A stretch of 64,000 bases of DNA from Batillaria attramentaria (lineage: Eukaryota > Mollusca > Gastropoda > Batillariidae): NCBI GenBank assembly GCA_018292915.2, contig JACVVK020000348.1:46001-110000 (forward strand), given 5' to 3'. A program made the position numbers and the translations under genes. Shown here in pieces: positions 21,777 through 34,886 of the stretch (its first letter is position 1; the number at the start of each line of letters is the position of its first letter). The notes beneath the pieces are model-generated. The model did not search any database, was not told the origin of the DNA, and saw nothing but the letters and a program-made list of their open reading frames with translations.

Positions 21777-24700
21777 CGTAAGTTTAGCGGATCAGACGAA
21801 CGATCTATTGTACAGTATCTGTTTCGTCACGTGAGTACGTACAATTTCAGTCTGACGTGTACATCGGCAGAATAATACACACTCATAGTCACACACAGGT
21901 CTGCGTCGATATACATCAGCGTCATTTTTAGGCTCGTTTAGGGGGTCGAAACGTCACGTAACAGACGTTTGAAAAAAATCGTTGTTTTGTATACGAAATT
22001 ATGGGTGGGTGTGCACTTTTTTCAATCAAATTCGATACTCAGCGGAGGGGGAAGGCTGGTGCTGCGGAGAAAGCAGAGAAGGGGGCGTGGGGGGGGGGGG
22101 GGAAGAAGTGGCGGTTGACAACTAATCTCGCTAATTATGCGATCCATTAGGAGTCCCAGTGTCTGGAAGAGGTTTGCCCTTGTGTCATGTCTCGTAGTGA
22201 AATTTACTGTACTAATGTCATTGCGAGTGATGCCCAAGGGACTGATCTCTTCCTGACACTGAGGACCACCTTGGCTCACTGGAATCAAGGTCATTTTTGA
22301 GAGTCACGGGACTGTAATTAAAACCGACCACTCGGCGTCATTTTTGCAAACAGAAATGTCTCTCCTGACAACGTAAGCACTTTATTACAAACACAGTTTT
22401 GCAAATAACTAAGATGACATGTACACGTTCCATCTAAAACAGGAGGAGGATTAAACATTCCAAAACCGATATAACACAACTGATTTTGTTTGCCAGCAAC
22501 AGACGTTCGCCATAATGGACCTCAGGTTACAGGCTCGTGACACACAGGAGACTTCTTTTTTGTTCGGACAAAGAGACCTCAAAACACACTGCGGAAAGCG
22601 TACGGCAAGGTTCTGTTGTAGCCGCGCGTCACACGACAAACACGGAAAAAAACATGCCATGTTCGCCGTTTGTTCAGACTAAAACCACTCCCGTGTAACA
22701 TCAGCCTTACGAAGGTCAGTGCACGTGCACCTCAAGAATAACAAACGCCATACGCGCCAGGTCAGGTTGAGGGGAAAAAATAGGTGGTTAGGTCAGGGGG
22801 CTGTTGGGGGTGGGGGTGGGGGGACCTTCAACACGACTGTTTAAGTCTTTTCCCCTAATCATCAGTCCAGACTTGATCAACCGGCCATAGGTCAAAAGCC
22901 TAAATCTGCTGAGTACGGTCATATACGTGAGCTATCGGTGACCCTAGGATTGCTCCCCCCCCCCTCCCGGATTGTCACTTCCGAGCAAAATAAACAAATG
23001 AACACTGGTATCTCAGCAGTTGAAATTTCGGATCCCAACCTTCCCCCCCCCCCACCCCCTCCCCCGCCAGGTAGTCCAAAATCTGTTGCAAGAGACAGGT
23101 CTGCTCTCTCGATGATAGTTAGGCCGTGATGTAAATTTTGTTCTTGAAGAGAATGGCACAAAGAGTATGACCGGCATACACAAATGAAAATCATACCCCT
23201 GCTGAAAGCCAAACATAAAAAAAAACAAACAAACGAAGAAACACAAAATATCTCAAGCAAAACAAAAACAACATTCTTAATAATAATTATAAACAAAAAC
23301 TACTGCAATAAATCACAGCACTACTCATCGGTTTTCCTTAACTCAAGCACGCAAAGACTGACTCAACCGAGTACACAATAAGCTCACAGTCATGATTCTG
23401 CTAGGCGAGTTTTCCCCCCTTTCAACAGGGCCGTAGCAGCCCTACCGGCCACTCCGCCCATGGCCGGACCACTTTTTGGAAAAAAAAAAAACCCCAAAAA
23501 AACTCGTCTTCATGAATACAGTCAGGAGGGTTTCTAAAACAAAAGTTCTTCCAAAATAAAGCCTCTTCATCAAAATATTTTTAACTTGCGTTTCCCCGTT
23601 CAAACAAGTAACAAGTAATTCTTTTGTTTCCCGTTGAAGTTGAGGAGAACGTAATGGCCAGGGACCGTACATTTTTTTTTTTTTTTTTTTTATGGCCGGA
23701 ACACTTTTAGGAGCTGTGCTACGGCTCTGTTCAACTACAGAACACCGCGGCTTTACCGGTAAATCTCAAATATCTCGTGCTATAAGTACTGTATACATCA
23801 TGCCTTGCACAGCAGCGGGGTAGTTAGGCCTTTGTTGTTCATCAAAATAATCTACAACTGATGAGGGATACGCCGCCATGCGACAAATTACAGTTACGAG
23901 GCGCTCTTTCGAGGACCTAGAACATAATCAGCAGGACAATGGCACGGTGACCTTGTCATTTGATTTTTTTACCTGTGATTTGCCGCTGAGCAGCCAGTCA
24001 GTTTCCATCCAGACACCAATGGAAAGATCGTGGGAGTGATGAGAGCGAGCAAAAGCAATGGATGATGGCTACGTCGATTACTGACTTAATTGTAGAAATG
24101 TGTAAATCTGCTATAATCACACGGCAAAGTGCTCTCCCGAGGACCCGCCTAAAATGACGTACGTGAATCAGTAAACGAGACATGCAATAAAAAGAATGAT
24201 CAGCTCACACTCATCTAACAACTCTCAGTGTTTCAGTGTATTATTTAGCGACGATGTAACGCAATGCAAATCTCTCTATCTCTCTCTCTCTCTAGCCGCG
24301 AAATAGTCTTTGTTGCTTGCGCGGCGTTAAGCCTTAAATAACGCTCTCTCTCTCTCTCTCTCTCTCGGCACTCATTATTACTGAGTTCAGGTGGACACTT
24401 CCAGACATGTGTTGAAATGTTCAGTGCTTCAATTTCAATGTACAGATTTCGGTTGTCGGACTTGCCTATTGAAATCCCATTCCCCTCACCCCGCCCCCCC
24501 CCCCCCCCCCCCCCCCCCCCTTCCTGAATTGTTACGAACTTGCTATGTGGTCTGAACAATACAACACTCACGGTGTAACCCACAAATGGAGGAGAGAATC
24601 AAATGATTCGTGCCACGTGAATTCCATTTAAACAAAATTTCTCTATCTGTCTACCTCGAGAGTTGTATAAAACTGGAGGACTGAGGAGGAGACGCGAGGG

Positions 24701-25018
24701 GTAAGGTGATGGGGGGGGGGGGGGGAGGAAGAGTGAGGGGGAGGAATCTGACAACTGCGTGAATGGCACGGCATCACGTGAACTAAATCCAACAATTCTT
24801 CTGAAAGACAATGGTCAAGCGAGGAAATGGCATGTCAAAGCCTGAAGGAGTCCCAACGGACACCGATGTGTACAGATTACACAGAAAGGGGCACTGGCCC
24901 TGCCCAGTCAAGCCAGAAAAGAAATCGGCGAGGCGTGAATGCCGCGTGGAAGCCAAGTAGGAATACAGAGAAATAATATACTACCCTTCGCAATACATCT
25001 GTACGAATATATATATAT
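20882..25018. other. Intergenic, no gene seen
   Basis: Low-complexity tracts only: (TC)n/(CA)n 21720-21774, poly-T 21400-21421, poly-C 24495-24521, (CT)n 24280-24295 and 24343-24366, poly-G 24711-24725. ORFs here are short and composed of these tracts. Confidence 0.6.
21720..21774. repeat. (TC)n(AC)n compound microsatellite
   Basis: Seen directly; TC units pass into AC units. Confidence 0.97.
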
Positions 25019-25422
25019 GGGGCGGTCGGTGGTCTAGTGGTTAAGAGACTTGTCACCAATGCGAGAGGCCAGGGGTTCGAGTCCCACTCGGGGCAAAGAA
25101 TTTTTCCTTCTCGTATGTGGCACCGTTCATTCGGGCCGATCGTCGGGGGTTCTCTCCGGGTACTCTGGCTTCCTCCCCCTCTGCTTTGGAGATGTTCAGC
25201 CCACCAAACTTGAAAAAAAATAAATGCAATTCTAAATTCCGAAATTTAAATAGCTGAGCTGACCCTTCGCACCATGTGATAGTAGTGTGTTTATGTCCAG
25301 TGTGTGAGAGAATGCGTGTGATTCACGTGAGCGTGCGTGCTGGGTTCAGTTCGCGGCGCTTTGAGCCGATTCACGAAATTGGGTAAAGCGCCTATACAAT
25401 ACTCATTATCATTATCATCATT

Positions 25423-25430
<8 letters not shown>
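25019..25430 (+). mobile_element. tRNA-derived SINE, family B, full length
   Basis: Head with A box TGGTCTAGTGG (25030-25040) and B box GGTTCGAGTCC (25074-25084). The body carries TTCGGGCCGATCGTCGGGG and CAGTGTGTGAGAGAATGCG. The tail is AAAGCGCCTATACAATA followed by (ATT/ATC)n. The element passes into (TA)n at both ends, so a TSD cannot be resolved. Other copies: 3053-3424, 20459-20757, 29110-29521. Confidence 0.9.

Positions 25431-25453
<23 letters not shown>
25424..25453. repeat. (TA)n microsatellite
   Basis: Alternating TA directly after the SINE tail. Confidence 0.95.
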
Positions 25454-25870
25454 CCATACACATGAAGGCCATCTCCACTTTGCCTAGACGAGAAAGCTAC
25501 CATTCACAAAGTGCAGACAGAAAAGCAAAATAAGCCATTACAAAACTGCTAGGCGTTTAAGGACAACGGTAGATTTGTAAGCTGTGTGATTCTGACATTG
25601 TTTATCAGGAATCAGTGCAGGGAATATACGAATGTGCGTGAACAGAGTACACTGTTTCAAGACAAATTTGCGAACATCTTTCTGTATCAAGCAACTTGAA
25701 GACTACCTCAGGTATTGAAAGACAGAATGATTCTATTAACATTCTGAACTCGAAGAACCAGAATGCAAAATTACTATGCACATTTTCAGTTTGGTGTGCC
25801 TGCATGATAATTAAAGCCATGTGAATTATGCAATATCCGGAGGGACGTTTTCAAAATTTCATCGTCATGC

Positions 25871-25871
25871 T

Positions 25872-25902
<31 letters not shown>

Positions 25903-25983
25903 CCACCTCTCTCTCTCTCTCTCTCATACGCACAGACACAGACACTCACAGACACAGACACACAGACACAGACACACACACAG

Positions 25984-26012
<29 letters not shown>
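25871..26012. repeat. Compound (ATC)n-(CT)n-(CA/GACACA)n microsatellite
   Basis: Three successive simple-repeat blocks with irregular CAGACA units, seen directly. Confidence 0.95.
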
Positions 26013-26018
<6 letters not shown>

Positions 26019-27132
26019 AAATGATGATCTCAGACACTGCAACTTCTGGCAGAAACGGGAACACAATGAACGTGTCTGGCATAGTGGCTAGAAGACAAGA
26101 CAAAACAATCCACACAAAAAATTACAATGCAGATTGTCGGGAAAAAGATACTGACAACTGTGAACGCGGGGCTGAAACAGTTCACGTGTGTCTGTGTGTG
26201 TGTTTACCCGAACTTGAACATGGGCAGAGATATGCACCGATCACACATACATACATACATACTGATGTATAATAACAGTTTCTGGCATGAAAAAGATAAA
26301 GGTTCCCGAAAGTATGTAAACGAAACTGCCCCTGCAATTGTTGCTGGTAAGTCTTCATGTACTCAGCAACAAGTTCAAAATTGGCCAGCAAGGACTGTGT
26401 GTGCATCCCAGACCTCCAGCATCACGGCAGAACATCTGCCGCGAGCATGCGCGCTGTATTACGATCCCAGGCGACAGTTCTGGCCAACGGAAACCACAGC
26501 AGCTAAGAAGCCTAGAGGACTTACAGCACACGGCAGAGTTCGCACAAACAACCGAAGTTACCCTATGAGTGATCGAGAGGAACAGAAAAAAATGAAGATA
26601 CGCTCAACAATAAGCAGGGGACAAGTGAATGAACGAAAACAGACTAGCCTTATTAAATTACGTCGACTTGATACCACCCGTGTCCCTTTCAAGCTGAAAG
26701 TTTCGTAATCCCTTTGTACAAAGACAAGCGCACGACTCTTTAACACAAACTTGATGATCATTAATTCATCACATACTGACGGATACGCGAGGGTTAAACA
26801 AACACAACACCCGTTGAGTTCATTGTAGAAGATTGCACCATCTGACCATGGAACTGAACAAGACTGTAAAAGGTTTGGGGGTGGGGGTAGTAGTGGTGGT
26901 GGGGGGGGGGGGGGTTAGGGGTGGGTGCACGCGGGTGGTGGTGAAGAGGCCACGGTTCATTTCCGGTGAGCAGGAACTGGAGTCCAACAGCTAATAGTGG
27001 ATCAAAATCTGACGTTCTCAGATTCATTGACATAATGCTTAACTCGTCGTTTGGTTAGGTCCTTCGTCCTTCGTTCTGCAGTCTTACTGATCTGTCAGCA
27101 GCTCCTCGTTATTTCAAACATATGGCTTTCCC

Positions 27133-27135
<3 letters not shown>

Positions 27136-27209
<74 letters not shown>

Positions 27210-27219
27210 ACACACACAC
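27136..27219. repeat. (CA)n microsatellite
   Basis: About 41 units with one CAGA interruption. Confidence 0.97.
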
Positions 27220-27804
27220 GTCCCACAAGTGGTCTTGATTCGAAGCACGTCACATCCGTAACGGGCAAACTGCGATCGTTTGACAGACTTGGAAAACTTG
27301 CTCACTGAGAAATCCATGCGACACAGTGTCAGCGAAGACCCTGGCATCACGGTCTTTGGTCTTAGAGTTCCGCCATTTTTTGCTCTCTCCGAGCCAAGGT
27401 CTCCAAGAACTCAGCACCACACCAGGGAATCTACAGTAACTTTAGGAAGCTCCGAAAAATATGGGTGTATATCGCTCGGCTGTCACGGCAGAATGATACA
27501 TGTACAGTCATCAAACCATCTGTAAAAGGCAGCATCACTGTTACAGTCACTTGCCACCTAGGAGTCTAGGCAAACTTTAACCTGCTCAGAAGGTGTGCCT
27601 TGGCAACTTACAGTATAGCTACGTACAGGATAGTTATTTCATTTCAGAACAGAATACACATCACACAACCGAATTCTTCCAGCGACAGGATCTTCTGAAC
27701 ATACAAATACGTCGAACAGGTGTCATAATATTCAAAACAACACACAAATAAAGGAACACCAACGATGGAGACCAGATCTGTTGCTGTTGTTGTTTCTGTT
27801 GTTG

Positions 27805-30800
27805 TTACAGTAGACTTAGCCTCTGAAAGTCGCTCAGAGTTTCCCAGAATTCCTTGTAGGACAGGCTCAGCAGGAAGTTAGCCTCTAGTTGATTCTGATT
27901 GGCTGCCAGACTCTCGGCTATGCTCAGAGTGCCCTCGTCCAGCGGGCTGGGTCTGAAATAAAAGAAAGGCATGATACAGAACTCAGGATTTTCACCTTCA
28001 GGATTAAAATGTGTCAAATGAAAATAACTAAATGGAGCCTGACAGTAGGAGAGAGGCGCCGGAGGGGTGGGAGGGTGGGTGGGTGTTTGAGAGTTTAACG
28101 TCCTTTTCCACCATGTAATGGTGATATAAAAGACGGGGCAACGAGAAAAAGGCCAGCACAAAGATTTGGCCCCAGACGGGATTCGAACTCAAGACCCGAG
28201 CATTGAAAGGGCGCCGGAGGGTGAGGAGGTCACTTTCGAAGCTCTCACACCTTTTGTGAATGAAGTGACAACCCATTTGGACATTGTCGGTCTTGTATGG
28301 AACAAAAGAAAGAAGCCGTTTATTCCGACGAACCTGGGTTTGCTGCTGTCGACAAGCTTCAGGAGGTGTGCCCGGCAATAGACCTCTGCTGTCCCCAGGG
28401 AGGTCACTTCGCCAGGCTTGGGCCGACATAGCAGCACACCGGCACTGAAAAAACAAACACATTTTGGTCATCAGGAAGTACGGGAGTGCGGCCCTGTCAC
28501 GCAGTCCCAAACCACACGGACCTCCATAGCATCATACCATTACCCCGATCCTCATTCCCCCCACGCATTTGGCAATGGCAAAAACTGAGCAATGAGTTGT
28601 CTGCCAAGTATTGCGCTTTACAAATGTGATTTATTATTATTATTCTTGTATTATTATTTTATACTATCTACAGTCAGTGTACCTCCTGACAGCCTGCTTC
28701 ACGGAGGGTCTTCTGGCAGGATCGTCCAAGACAAGCTGACTCAGCACGTGCCCCAGGGCTGGGGTGAGGGGGTGGGGCAGGGTGGGGATGGCGGAGTCAG
28801 GGTAGTGGGGCTGGACTTGAGAGGAGACGGGGAAGTGACTGCTGTGCTCGTCCTCCCACGCAGGACGCAGGAGACTGTAGAACATGCGACCCACTGCAAA
28901 CTCGTCAGACTTCGAGTAGACCTGCTCTAAGGACATCTGGAAACAAAAAAAACAAAAAAATGGACATTATAATGAGCTGCGTAGGCCTCGGATTCAAAAT
29001 TACAAGAACCGTCACCGAAGTTGTGTACGACCCCTCCTGTCGAAGGAGAAAAAGGCAAGACGAGTACGAGTAGGGTTACTGTCGCGGGCTAAAAACAGAC
29101 GGCTCCACTCCTGTCAATCAAAATAATAATAATAATAATAATTATTGTATAGGCGCTTTACCCAGTTTCATGAATCGACTCAAAGCGCCGCGAACTGAAC
29201 CCAACACGCACGCTCACGTGAATCACACGCATTCTCTCACACACTGGACATAAACACATTACAATCACGTGGTGCGAAGGGTCAGCTCAGCTATTTAAAT
29301 TTCGGAATTTAGAATTGCATTTATTTTTCCAATTTGGTGGACTGAACATTTCCAAAGCAGAGGGGGAGGAAGCCGGAGTACCCGGACAGAACCCCCGACG
29401 ATCGGCCCGAATGAACGGTGCCACATACGAGAAGGAAAACTTCTTTGCCCCGAGTGGGACTCGAACCCCTGACCTCTCGCACTGGTGACAAGTCTCTTAA
29501 CCACTAGACCACCGACCGCCCCAAAAGGGGCGAGCCTCCAGAATTCAGCCAATCGCGTGCCGTGAGCATAATGAGCACAACACTTGGCATGGCCTGGCAA
29601 ACTTTCTTGCCAGACAATACAATGAAGAAAACACGTGTAGTTTGATATCACTGAAACTTGGGAGGAAAGCTGCAAGTCAACTGACGTCATTTGAGGAAAA
29701 CGGATCGTTACGTCAATCTTTTTCACCTTGAAATCACCCCCTTTTCAATAAAATGACGTCATGGACGAACTGTGTTTTGCCAATACACGACTGAGTGAAG
29801 GGGCGGGGCTTTCGCCTTGCTGCTTGCCCAGTGGAGTCGTGGAGTAACTCTGTTACTCACCATCTAAGCTACACTGAATATCCTCATCGTAGTGAAGTGG
29901 AGTGCTCGAGACTTCACCACTCATTGGGCAAACCTGGTGAGGGCGGTGCCCATCTCATCTCCCTCACTGCCTTACTTTTACCCAAACGCTGAACAGGGTC
30001 AACTGCTCATTTATAGCTGTGTAAACTGGGGTGTGGTAAGACTTTTTTTTTTGGGGGGGGGGGGAACAGTTGCGCTTGTGACCGCCCCTGTGCGCTTGAA
30101 ATAGTCTATATTAGAGATTAGTAAAGCTCTGAATGCAACCCACTGACGTTTGGTGGCCGTGCTTTCGAGAAAAACTCAGCCGTCCGGAGCTGCAAGGTCG
30201 AGTGTCGTACACGACATTGTCACGTGCACCGGCTTTGTTGTGTCTTCAATCAGCTGAACGCGAGCCTGTCTGTGCATGTATTTGAGCATGTCCTAGTGGT
30301 GTGATGTTTGACACCAACCACGAAAACAGCTCAGAATGATCTGTACCCCTAAAAACTCACTATTCTCAAGTCTCTAAGACTTTCTTTTCTACAGAAAAAT
30401 ATACTCTCGTCCGAAACAGAGGATACATACCGGCTGAGGTAGAGTTGGTGGTCCACTCTTGTTGAAACGAGACAGTTCGGGCGCCCAGGCGTGGGGATTT
30501 CCAGCAAACACCTGATCACGATCTGTAAACGGTATCGCTTCGCCTTGGTACCCACAGAGCGTTCGTGCGAACCCGAAATCACCCAGCACGGGCCGTAAAC
30601 GCCAGTCGAGGAACACGTTATCGGCCTTGATGTCGCGGTGCACCACGTGGTGGCGCTGCAGGTACTCCACAGCGGACAGCAGCTGGTAGAGCAGGTGCAG
30701 CAGGAACTGTTCCGGCAAAGCGGCCGTCACGTCCGAGTGGCCTCCCCTGAGAGCCATCGCATCGGGGTTCCCTCCCCTCACGCGCCCCACGAACGACTGC

Positions 30801-33283
30801 AGGGTCTGCGGGTACTCGTCCATAACGAGAAACGTCGTCCTCCGAGCCATATCGATTGGAACGTCCAGCGTGGACGGCACGAGCAAAGGGAGGTAGCTAC
30901 GGAAGTGGGTGGTGTCCCCTTGGTAGTGGTGGCGCACGCGCACGATGTTGGGGTGCGCATGCAGGAGCAGCGGCGCGTGGAACTCGGCCCCGAAGTTCTG
31001 CAGGAGGTGGGCGTCCAGACTGCGGCCCAACGAGTGCGCGTCGTAGTGAAGATTGATCAGGTTCATCAGCATCTGCACGTCAAAAAGACTGTGTGTTAAG
31101 TAATTGGCCTTGTGCTATGCTGCAGCAAGTTGTACAGATATTCTGATATATATTTAAAAAAAAAAAAAGATGATCTATGGTATCTGTATCTTTTGGGAGG
31201 AATCTTCCCGAGGTTTGGCGTTTGAGTCACAAGTCCTTTACCCAACACCAAGACGCCCTCTGCTAGTCGCGGAACTGGCTAGTACCTCTGTTTTGTGCTA
31301 GTGGAAATTAATCCTACAGTACTATTACATTATATCCAGGATCTTGTTCTACTACCCAGCTTCCGTACTTGCCTTTATCTGCAGATAACAAAACAATGCT
31401 TTAACCTAAAAACACTTCTGACAATATGCACATGCACGAGCGGACAGTGCTTAATGTAGCGACCAAACTGATAACCTTATTAGGCAAATGTCTCATGACG
31501 TCCCTCTCTAAATCTACGTAGAACTTACTCTCTGTGGCTAATCACCAGACACGCTGTCGTATTTCGGCCTCACCTTGAGCACGTAGCGTCGCCCCTTGTG
31601 CTTGATCCTGAAGACCAGTGAGCACGACCCCTTTCGCTGGCCGTCCGCCTGACAGTTGACGGGCTTGTCGTCCTGCAGGCTGTAATCACGCTCCACCGAC
31701 CACTCCCGCCCGTCAGCGTCCAATTTACCCTGCCCCACGTCGTCTTGATACATGGCAGCCACCCTGGATCTCAGAGACTTGTCAAGTTCCTGCGTGGCGT
31801 CTCCAGCACCTCCGAGCGTTGAATCAGCACCGGCTCCTGCGGGAAAGCACTTGGACGGTAACGCGGACGGACCGTGTGGTAGATGACACATCTTTGGTGA
31901 CTCGTGTGGAACGGAGGTTTGGGAGGCCGGAGCGTCACCCGCGTGGGCCAGAGATCTAGACATCGAGTTGTGATGGGCGGGCGGAATTAAGTGCGCTCTA
32001 TCAGGGTCGTCTGCTGGTTGACCTGCAGCCGATCTAGGCGTGAGGTCGTCCAACAGGTTCCCTGGCTTCCCTGGCTTTCCAAAGTATCTAGGATCAAACC
32101 CTGATGCCAATGGAACGGCTTGAGGTTGTCGCTGTGAAGAACTGGACCCTACCTGTTTTTCCAGCGTTATGAGCTTCTGTCTCAGTTCTGACAGTTCGTG
32201 GTCCTTGCTGGCCATCGTGGACTTCAGCATATCCTGCTTGTTCACGATCACCTGCTCCAGGCTAGCGTTGAGTCTTTCCAGTGTGCTGACCTTCCTGTGT
32301 AATTCGTACAGATCACTCTCCTTCATCGTGAATATTTCCTCTGAGGCCTTTTGTTTTGTGGTGATCGCCTGCTGCAAGTTTGCGTTCTGCTTCTCCAGAG
32401 CCCCGACCCTCCGTCTAAGGTCAGACAGCTCTCTGTCTTTCACTGACAGCATTTCGTCCAAGGCGTGCTGCTTCCCAAGCACCACTTGCTGCAGGCTGGC
32501 GTTCTGCCGCTCTAGGGAACTCACCATCCCTTGCAGTTCCTTCACTTCTTTTTCCCTGGAAGCCAAGCTGTCTCTGAGGTTGACTACCTCCAGTTGCAGC
32601 GACTCGGCGAACATGGCCAGGTCCTCCTTGTTGAGGAAACTGGTGCTGTCTGTAGAGATGGGTCTGTGAGGAGGACCGACTGCGCGCGGTGGCCAGCCTG
32701 GTCTTGGAAACGGTTCCTCGTTAGCAGCCACACCAACACGACCGTTTGGGGCGATTCCGTTTGTTCTGAAATGCCCTGGGGATTGTGGGCACGGCGGGGC
32801 GGCGTCGTTCAGTCCAGGCCGATGTTGGTGACTCTCACCGTTCACACGGCCGCCGAGGTCTTTCCGAAGGACACCCTGCTCAGTATAGTCGGAATACTCG
32901 TCCATACTCTCTGTCGGCTCGGACACGGTGTGCTGAAAATGGTGATGTCGGTGGTGATAGTGAGGGTTCGCCTGCGACACGGCGGCTTGTTCACCTCCAT
33001 CCCTGTGCATTCCGCCATGAAAGTCCGGTCCAGCGGCGCTCCCGACCAGCCCTCCCACCGCGGCCTCCCCTCCCTCACCCCCGGAGTAGTGCACGATGCT
33101 GCTGTGAGACCTGGTGGGCCTGTTTTTCGGGGACAAATTGTTCATCATGATAGGGAAGGTGTTTGCCCGCGGGGCCGGCTCCCCCTGGGTGGGGCTGTCG
33201 GTGGGCGGGTACCGGGGGCAGGAACGGAAGTGTGGCCAGGACTTGGCTGCTACGGAGACGGGACTCTCCTGGGCCGGCTCCAT
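27805..33283 (-). CDS. PINK1-like serine/threonine protein kinase with N-terminal coiled-coil extension
   Basis: Five exons on the - strand: 33283-31574, 31072-30431, 28936-28683, 28444-28334 and 27952-27805 (stop TAA). They total 2865 nt and 954 residues, with all GT/AG borders in phase. The start is the first ATG of the open exon (context ATCATGG), just after a possible acceptor at 33293; extra 5' exons cannot be excluded. Residues 1-215 are disordered (Pro/Gly/His-rich); 216-378 form a coiled coil of 39-residue repeats; 379-540 are disordered; the kinase runs from about 540. Key residues: beta-3 Lys570 (YVLK), alphaC Glu600, HRDIKADN with Asp717, DFG Asp735, WAPE 767-769, so catalysis is plausible. 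HPNIVRV, TFLVMDEYPQTL, YSKSDEFAVG and a helical C-tail resemble PINK1. I see no mitochondrial targeting sequence or membrane helix, so it may not be mitochondrial. Introns carry SINEs. Confidence 0.85.
28068..28208 (-). mobile_element. tRNA-derived SINE, family C, head-truncated
   Basis: The (GGGT)n end, GTTTAACGTCC, GGTGATATAAAAGACGGGGC and the B-box region (GATTCGAACTCAAG) are present; the outer head is missing. It lies in the 27953-28333 intron of the kinase gene. Confidence 0.8.
28486..28640 (+). mobile_element. Family A SINE fragment joined to a LINE-type tail
   Basis: 28486-28590 matches the middle of family A (GCGGCCCTGTC.CGCAGTCCC, CCTCCATAGCATCAT). 28600-28640 is a TTGCGCTTTACAAATGTGAT plus (TTA)n tail. 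It lies in the 28445-28682 kinase intron. Confidence 0.7.
29110..29521 (-). mobile_element. tRNA-derived SINE, family B, full length
   Basis: Reverse copy of 25019-25430: (AAT)n tail at 29123-29143, body, then tRNA-like head with rc B box GGACTCGAACC (29457-29467) and rc A box CCACTAGACCA (29501-29511). It is inside the 28937-30430 kinase intron. Confidence 0.9.
30110..30350 (+). repeat. Dispersed repeat D-related segment
   Basis: The first half (AAGCTCTGAATGCAACCCACTGA) matches 50345-50480; the second half (ACCACGAAAACAGCTCAGAATGATCTG) matches the right end of the 16685-17085 copy. In a kinase intron. Confidence 0.6.
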
Positions 33284-33416
33284 GATCTCCGACTGAGCAG
33301 TGGTCGGCAGCGACACAAACGGGCGATACCCTGTGAAGACGTGGACAAATAATAATATTTTTTATACAGCGCAATATCCCACCAGATGCTGGCACAAAGC
33401 GCTTCACAATCAGTTT

Positions 33417-33418
<2 letters not shown>

Positions 33419-33487
<69 letters not shown>
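33419..33487. repeat. (CA)n microsatellite
   Basis: About 34 uninterrupted units followed by CGCACGCACGCAC. Confidence 0.98.
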
Positions 33488-33492
<5 letters not shown>

Positions 33493-33795
33493 GCACGCAC
33501 AGCAATATACATCAACTCAAATCACTTTCATAACCATAATGCTGGCCTCCCGATAAAGTGAGCACAGACAATTTGGGGGGGGGGGGGGGGAGGCAAGCAG
33601 TACCTTATCTGTGTGGAACTACTGGGAACCGTATCTGTGACCCAAAACATATTCAGTCACTGTTTGCGCGCCTATGGGAATAAATTTCTCTCCGCCTCTC
33701 CCTCCCTCCCCTGACCACACCGCCCCCCCCCACCCCCACCCCTTCCCCCGTCATCTCCTCACCTTCCGCCTTCCCTGGGTGTATGCTTATGGCAA

Positions 33796-33810
33796 TGTCA
33801 GTGTTAGTGT

Positions 33811-33879
<69 letters not shown>

Positions 33880-33905
33880 CGCGCGCGCGCGCGCGCGTGT
33901 GTGTA
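33796..33905. repeat. (TGTTAG)n-(TG)n-(CG)n compound microsatellite
   Basis: Hexamer-like AGTGTT units, about 30 TG units, then GCGCGC. Confidence 0.95.
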
Positions 33906-34886
33906 TAATTATGTGTGTTGGTTTTAGCAACGGCATAATAATGTTTGAAAACTGGTCATTAGGTCAGCAACCTCAGTTTCACCGCTGGGAAGTAAAGGCC
34001 ACCGACATTGTAGTTTTCCAAATGTCTGTCTGTCGTGCCTGTCCGTCTTTTCAACCAGTTTTTCACCGTGACTGCTGATCTGCCCCGCGGCAAACGCGAG
34101 AGGTAGGTTAGTAGTTAGTGGCTTTACGCCGCGCAAGCTACTAACGCGGAAGGACAGAAAGTGCACTGACTGATAATGTGGCCCAGTCATTCTCTCACAG
34201 TGGCTATAGACTACGGTGGCGTGCAGTATGACCATACACACACTAACTCGAGTCAGCGTGCGCGTCAGAAGTATTTGTGTTCAGCTTCCTACAAGATAAG
34301 GTCGGATAGTGTCAAGAAGGAAGAACGATTCTTTTGTACCAGGGGATAATGGCATATATGCAGGTAGCACTGTTCCCACAGCGGTGACACACACCCCAGC
34401 AGCGGGATTATTCAGGTCAGCAGTACATGCGCACTGACCGGACGAGTGAAGGCAACTGCATGGCACCAGAGCGCAACAGGTAGACTAGATCTCACGGTGT
34501 GACAGTGTGTATGTGTGGAGGCAGTCTGACCTTACAGTGGCCCCGGAAAATGACTCGGTAGCAAAGAAAAGAAATCTACTCAAACAGATCACGGTGTCTT
34601 CTTGTCTGCCTGCGACAAAAGTAGGGATAAAAGTGGTATATAGGCGTACACTTTGTGGTGCTATGGGGGAATTTACGGATTTGAGAACGGTGACAGATTG
34701 TTTCCGGTGAGCATGTGCGCAAAGGACAGTACGTACGGCCACTGAGTATGCTCCCGACGCACAACATGCTTTTGTCATTCTCATGTAGCAGATCAGCCAT
34801 AGTGGCCAGCTACATTCAGAGATATATAGAGAGAGAGCTTACATGATTAGTTCGAGTGGTTTCCGGCGAAAGACTAACCCCGGGTT

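Larger units (their letters stand above)
25454..27804. other. Intergenic and kinase 3' flank; no further exon seen
   Basis: Contains (ATC)n 25871-25902, (CT)n and complex (CA)n 25908-26012, poly-G 26900-26914 and (CA)n 27136-27219. The longest open frame (26127-26708, +) has no recognisable domain and looks fortuitous. Confidence 0.55.

Noticed and set aside
26127..26708. 193-codon + strand ORF
   Set aside because: Begins beside simple repeats, shows no recognisable domain, splice context or codon pattern; likely chance.
32531..33352. 273-codon + strand ORF
   Set aside because: Antisense shadow of the GC-rich first exon of the PINK1-like kinase; low-complexity translation with no domain.
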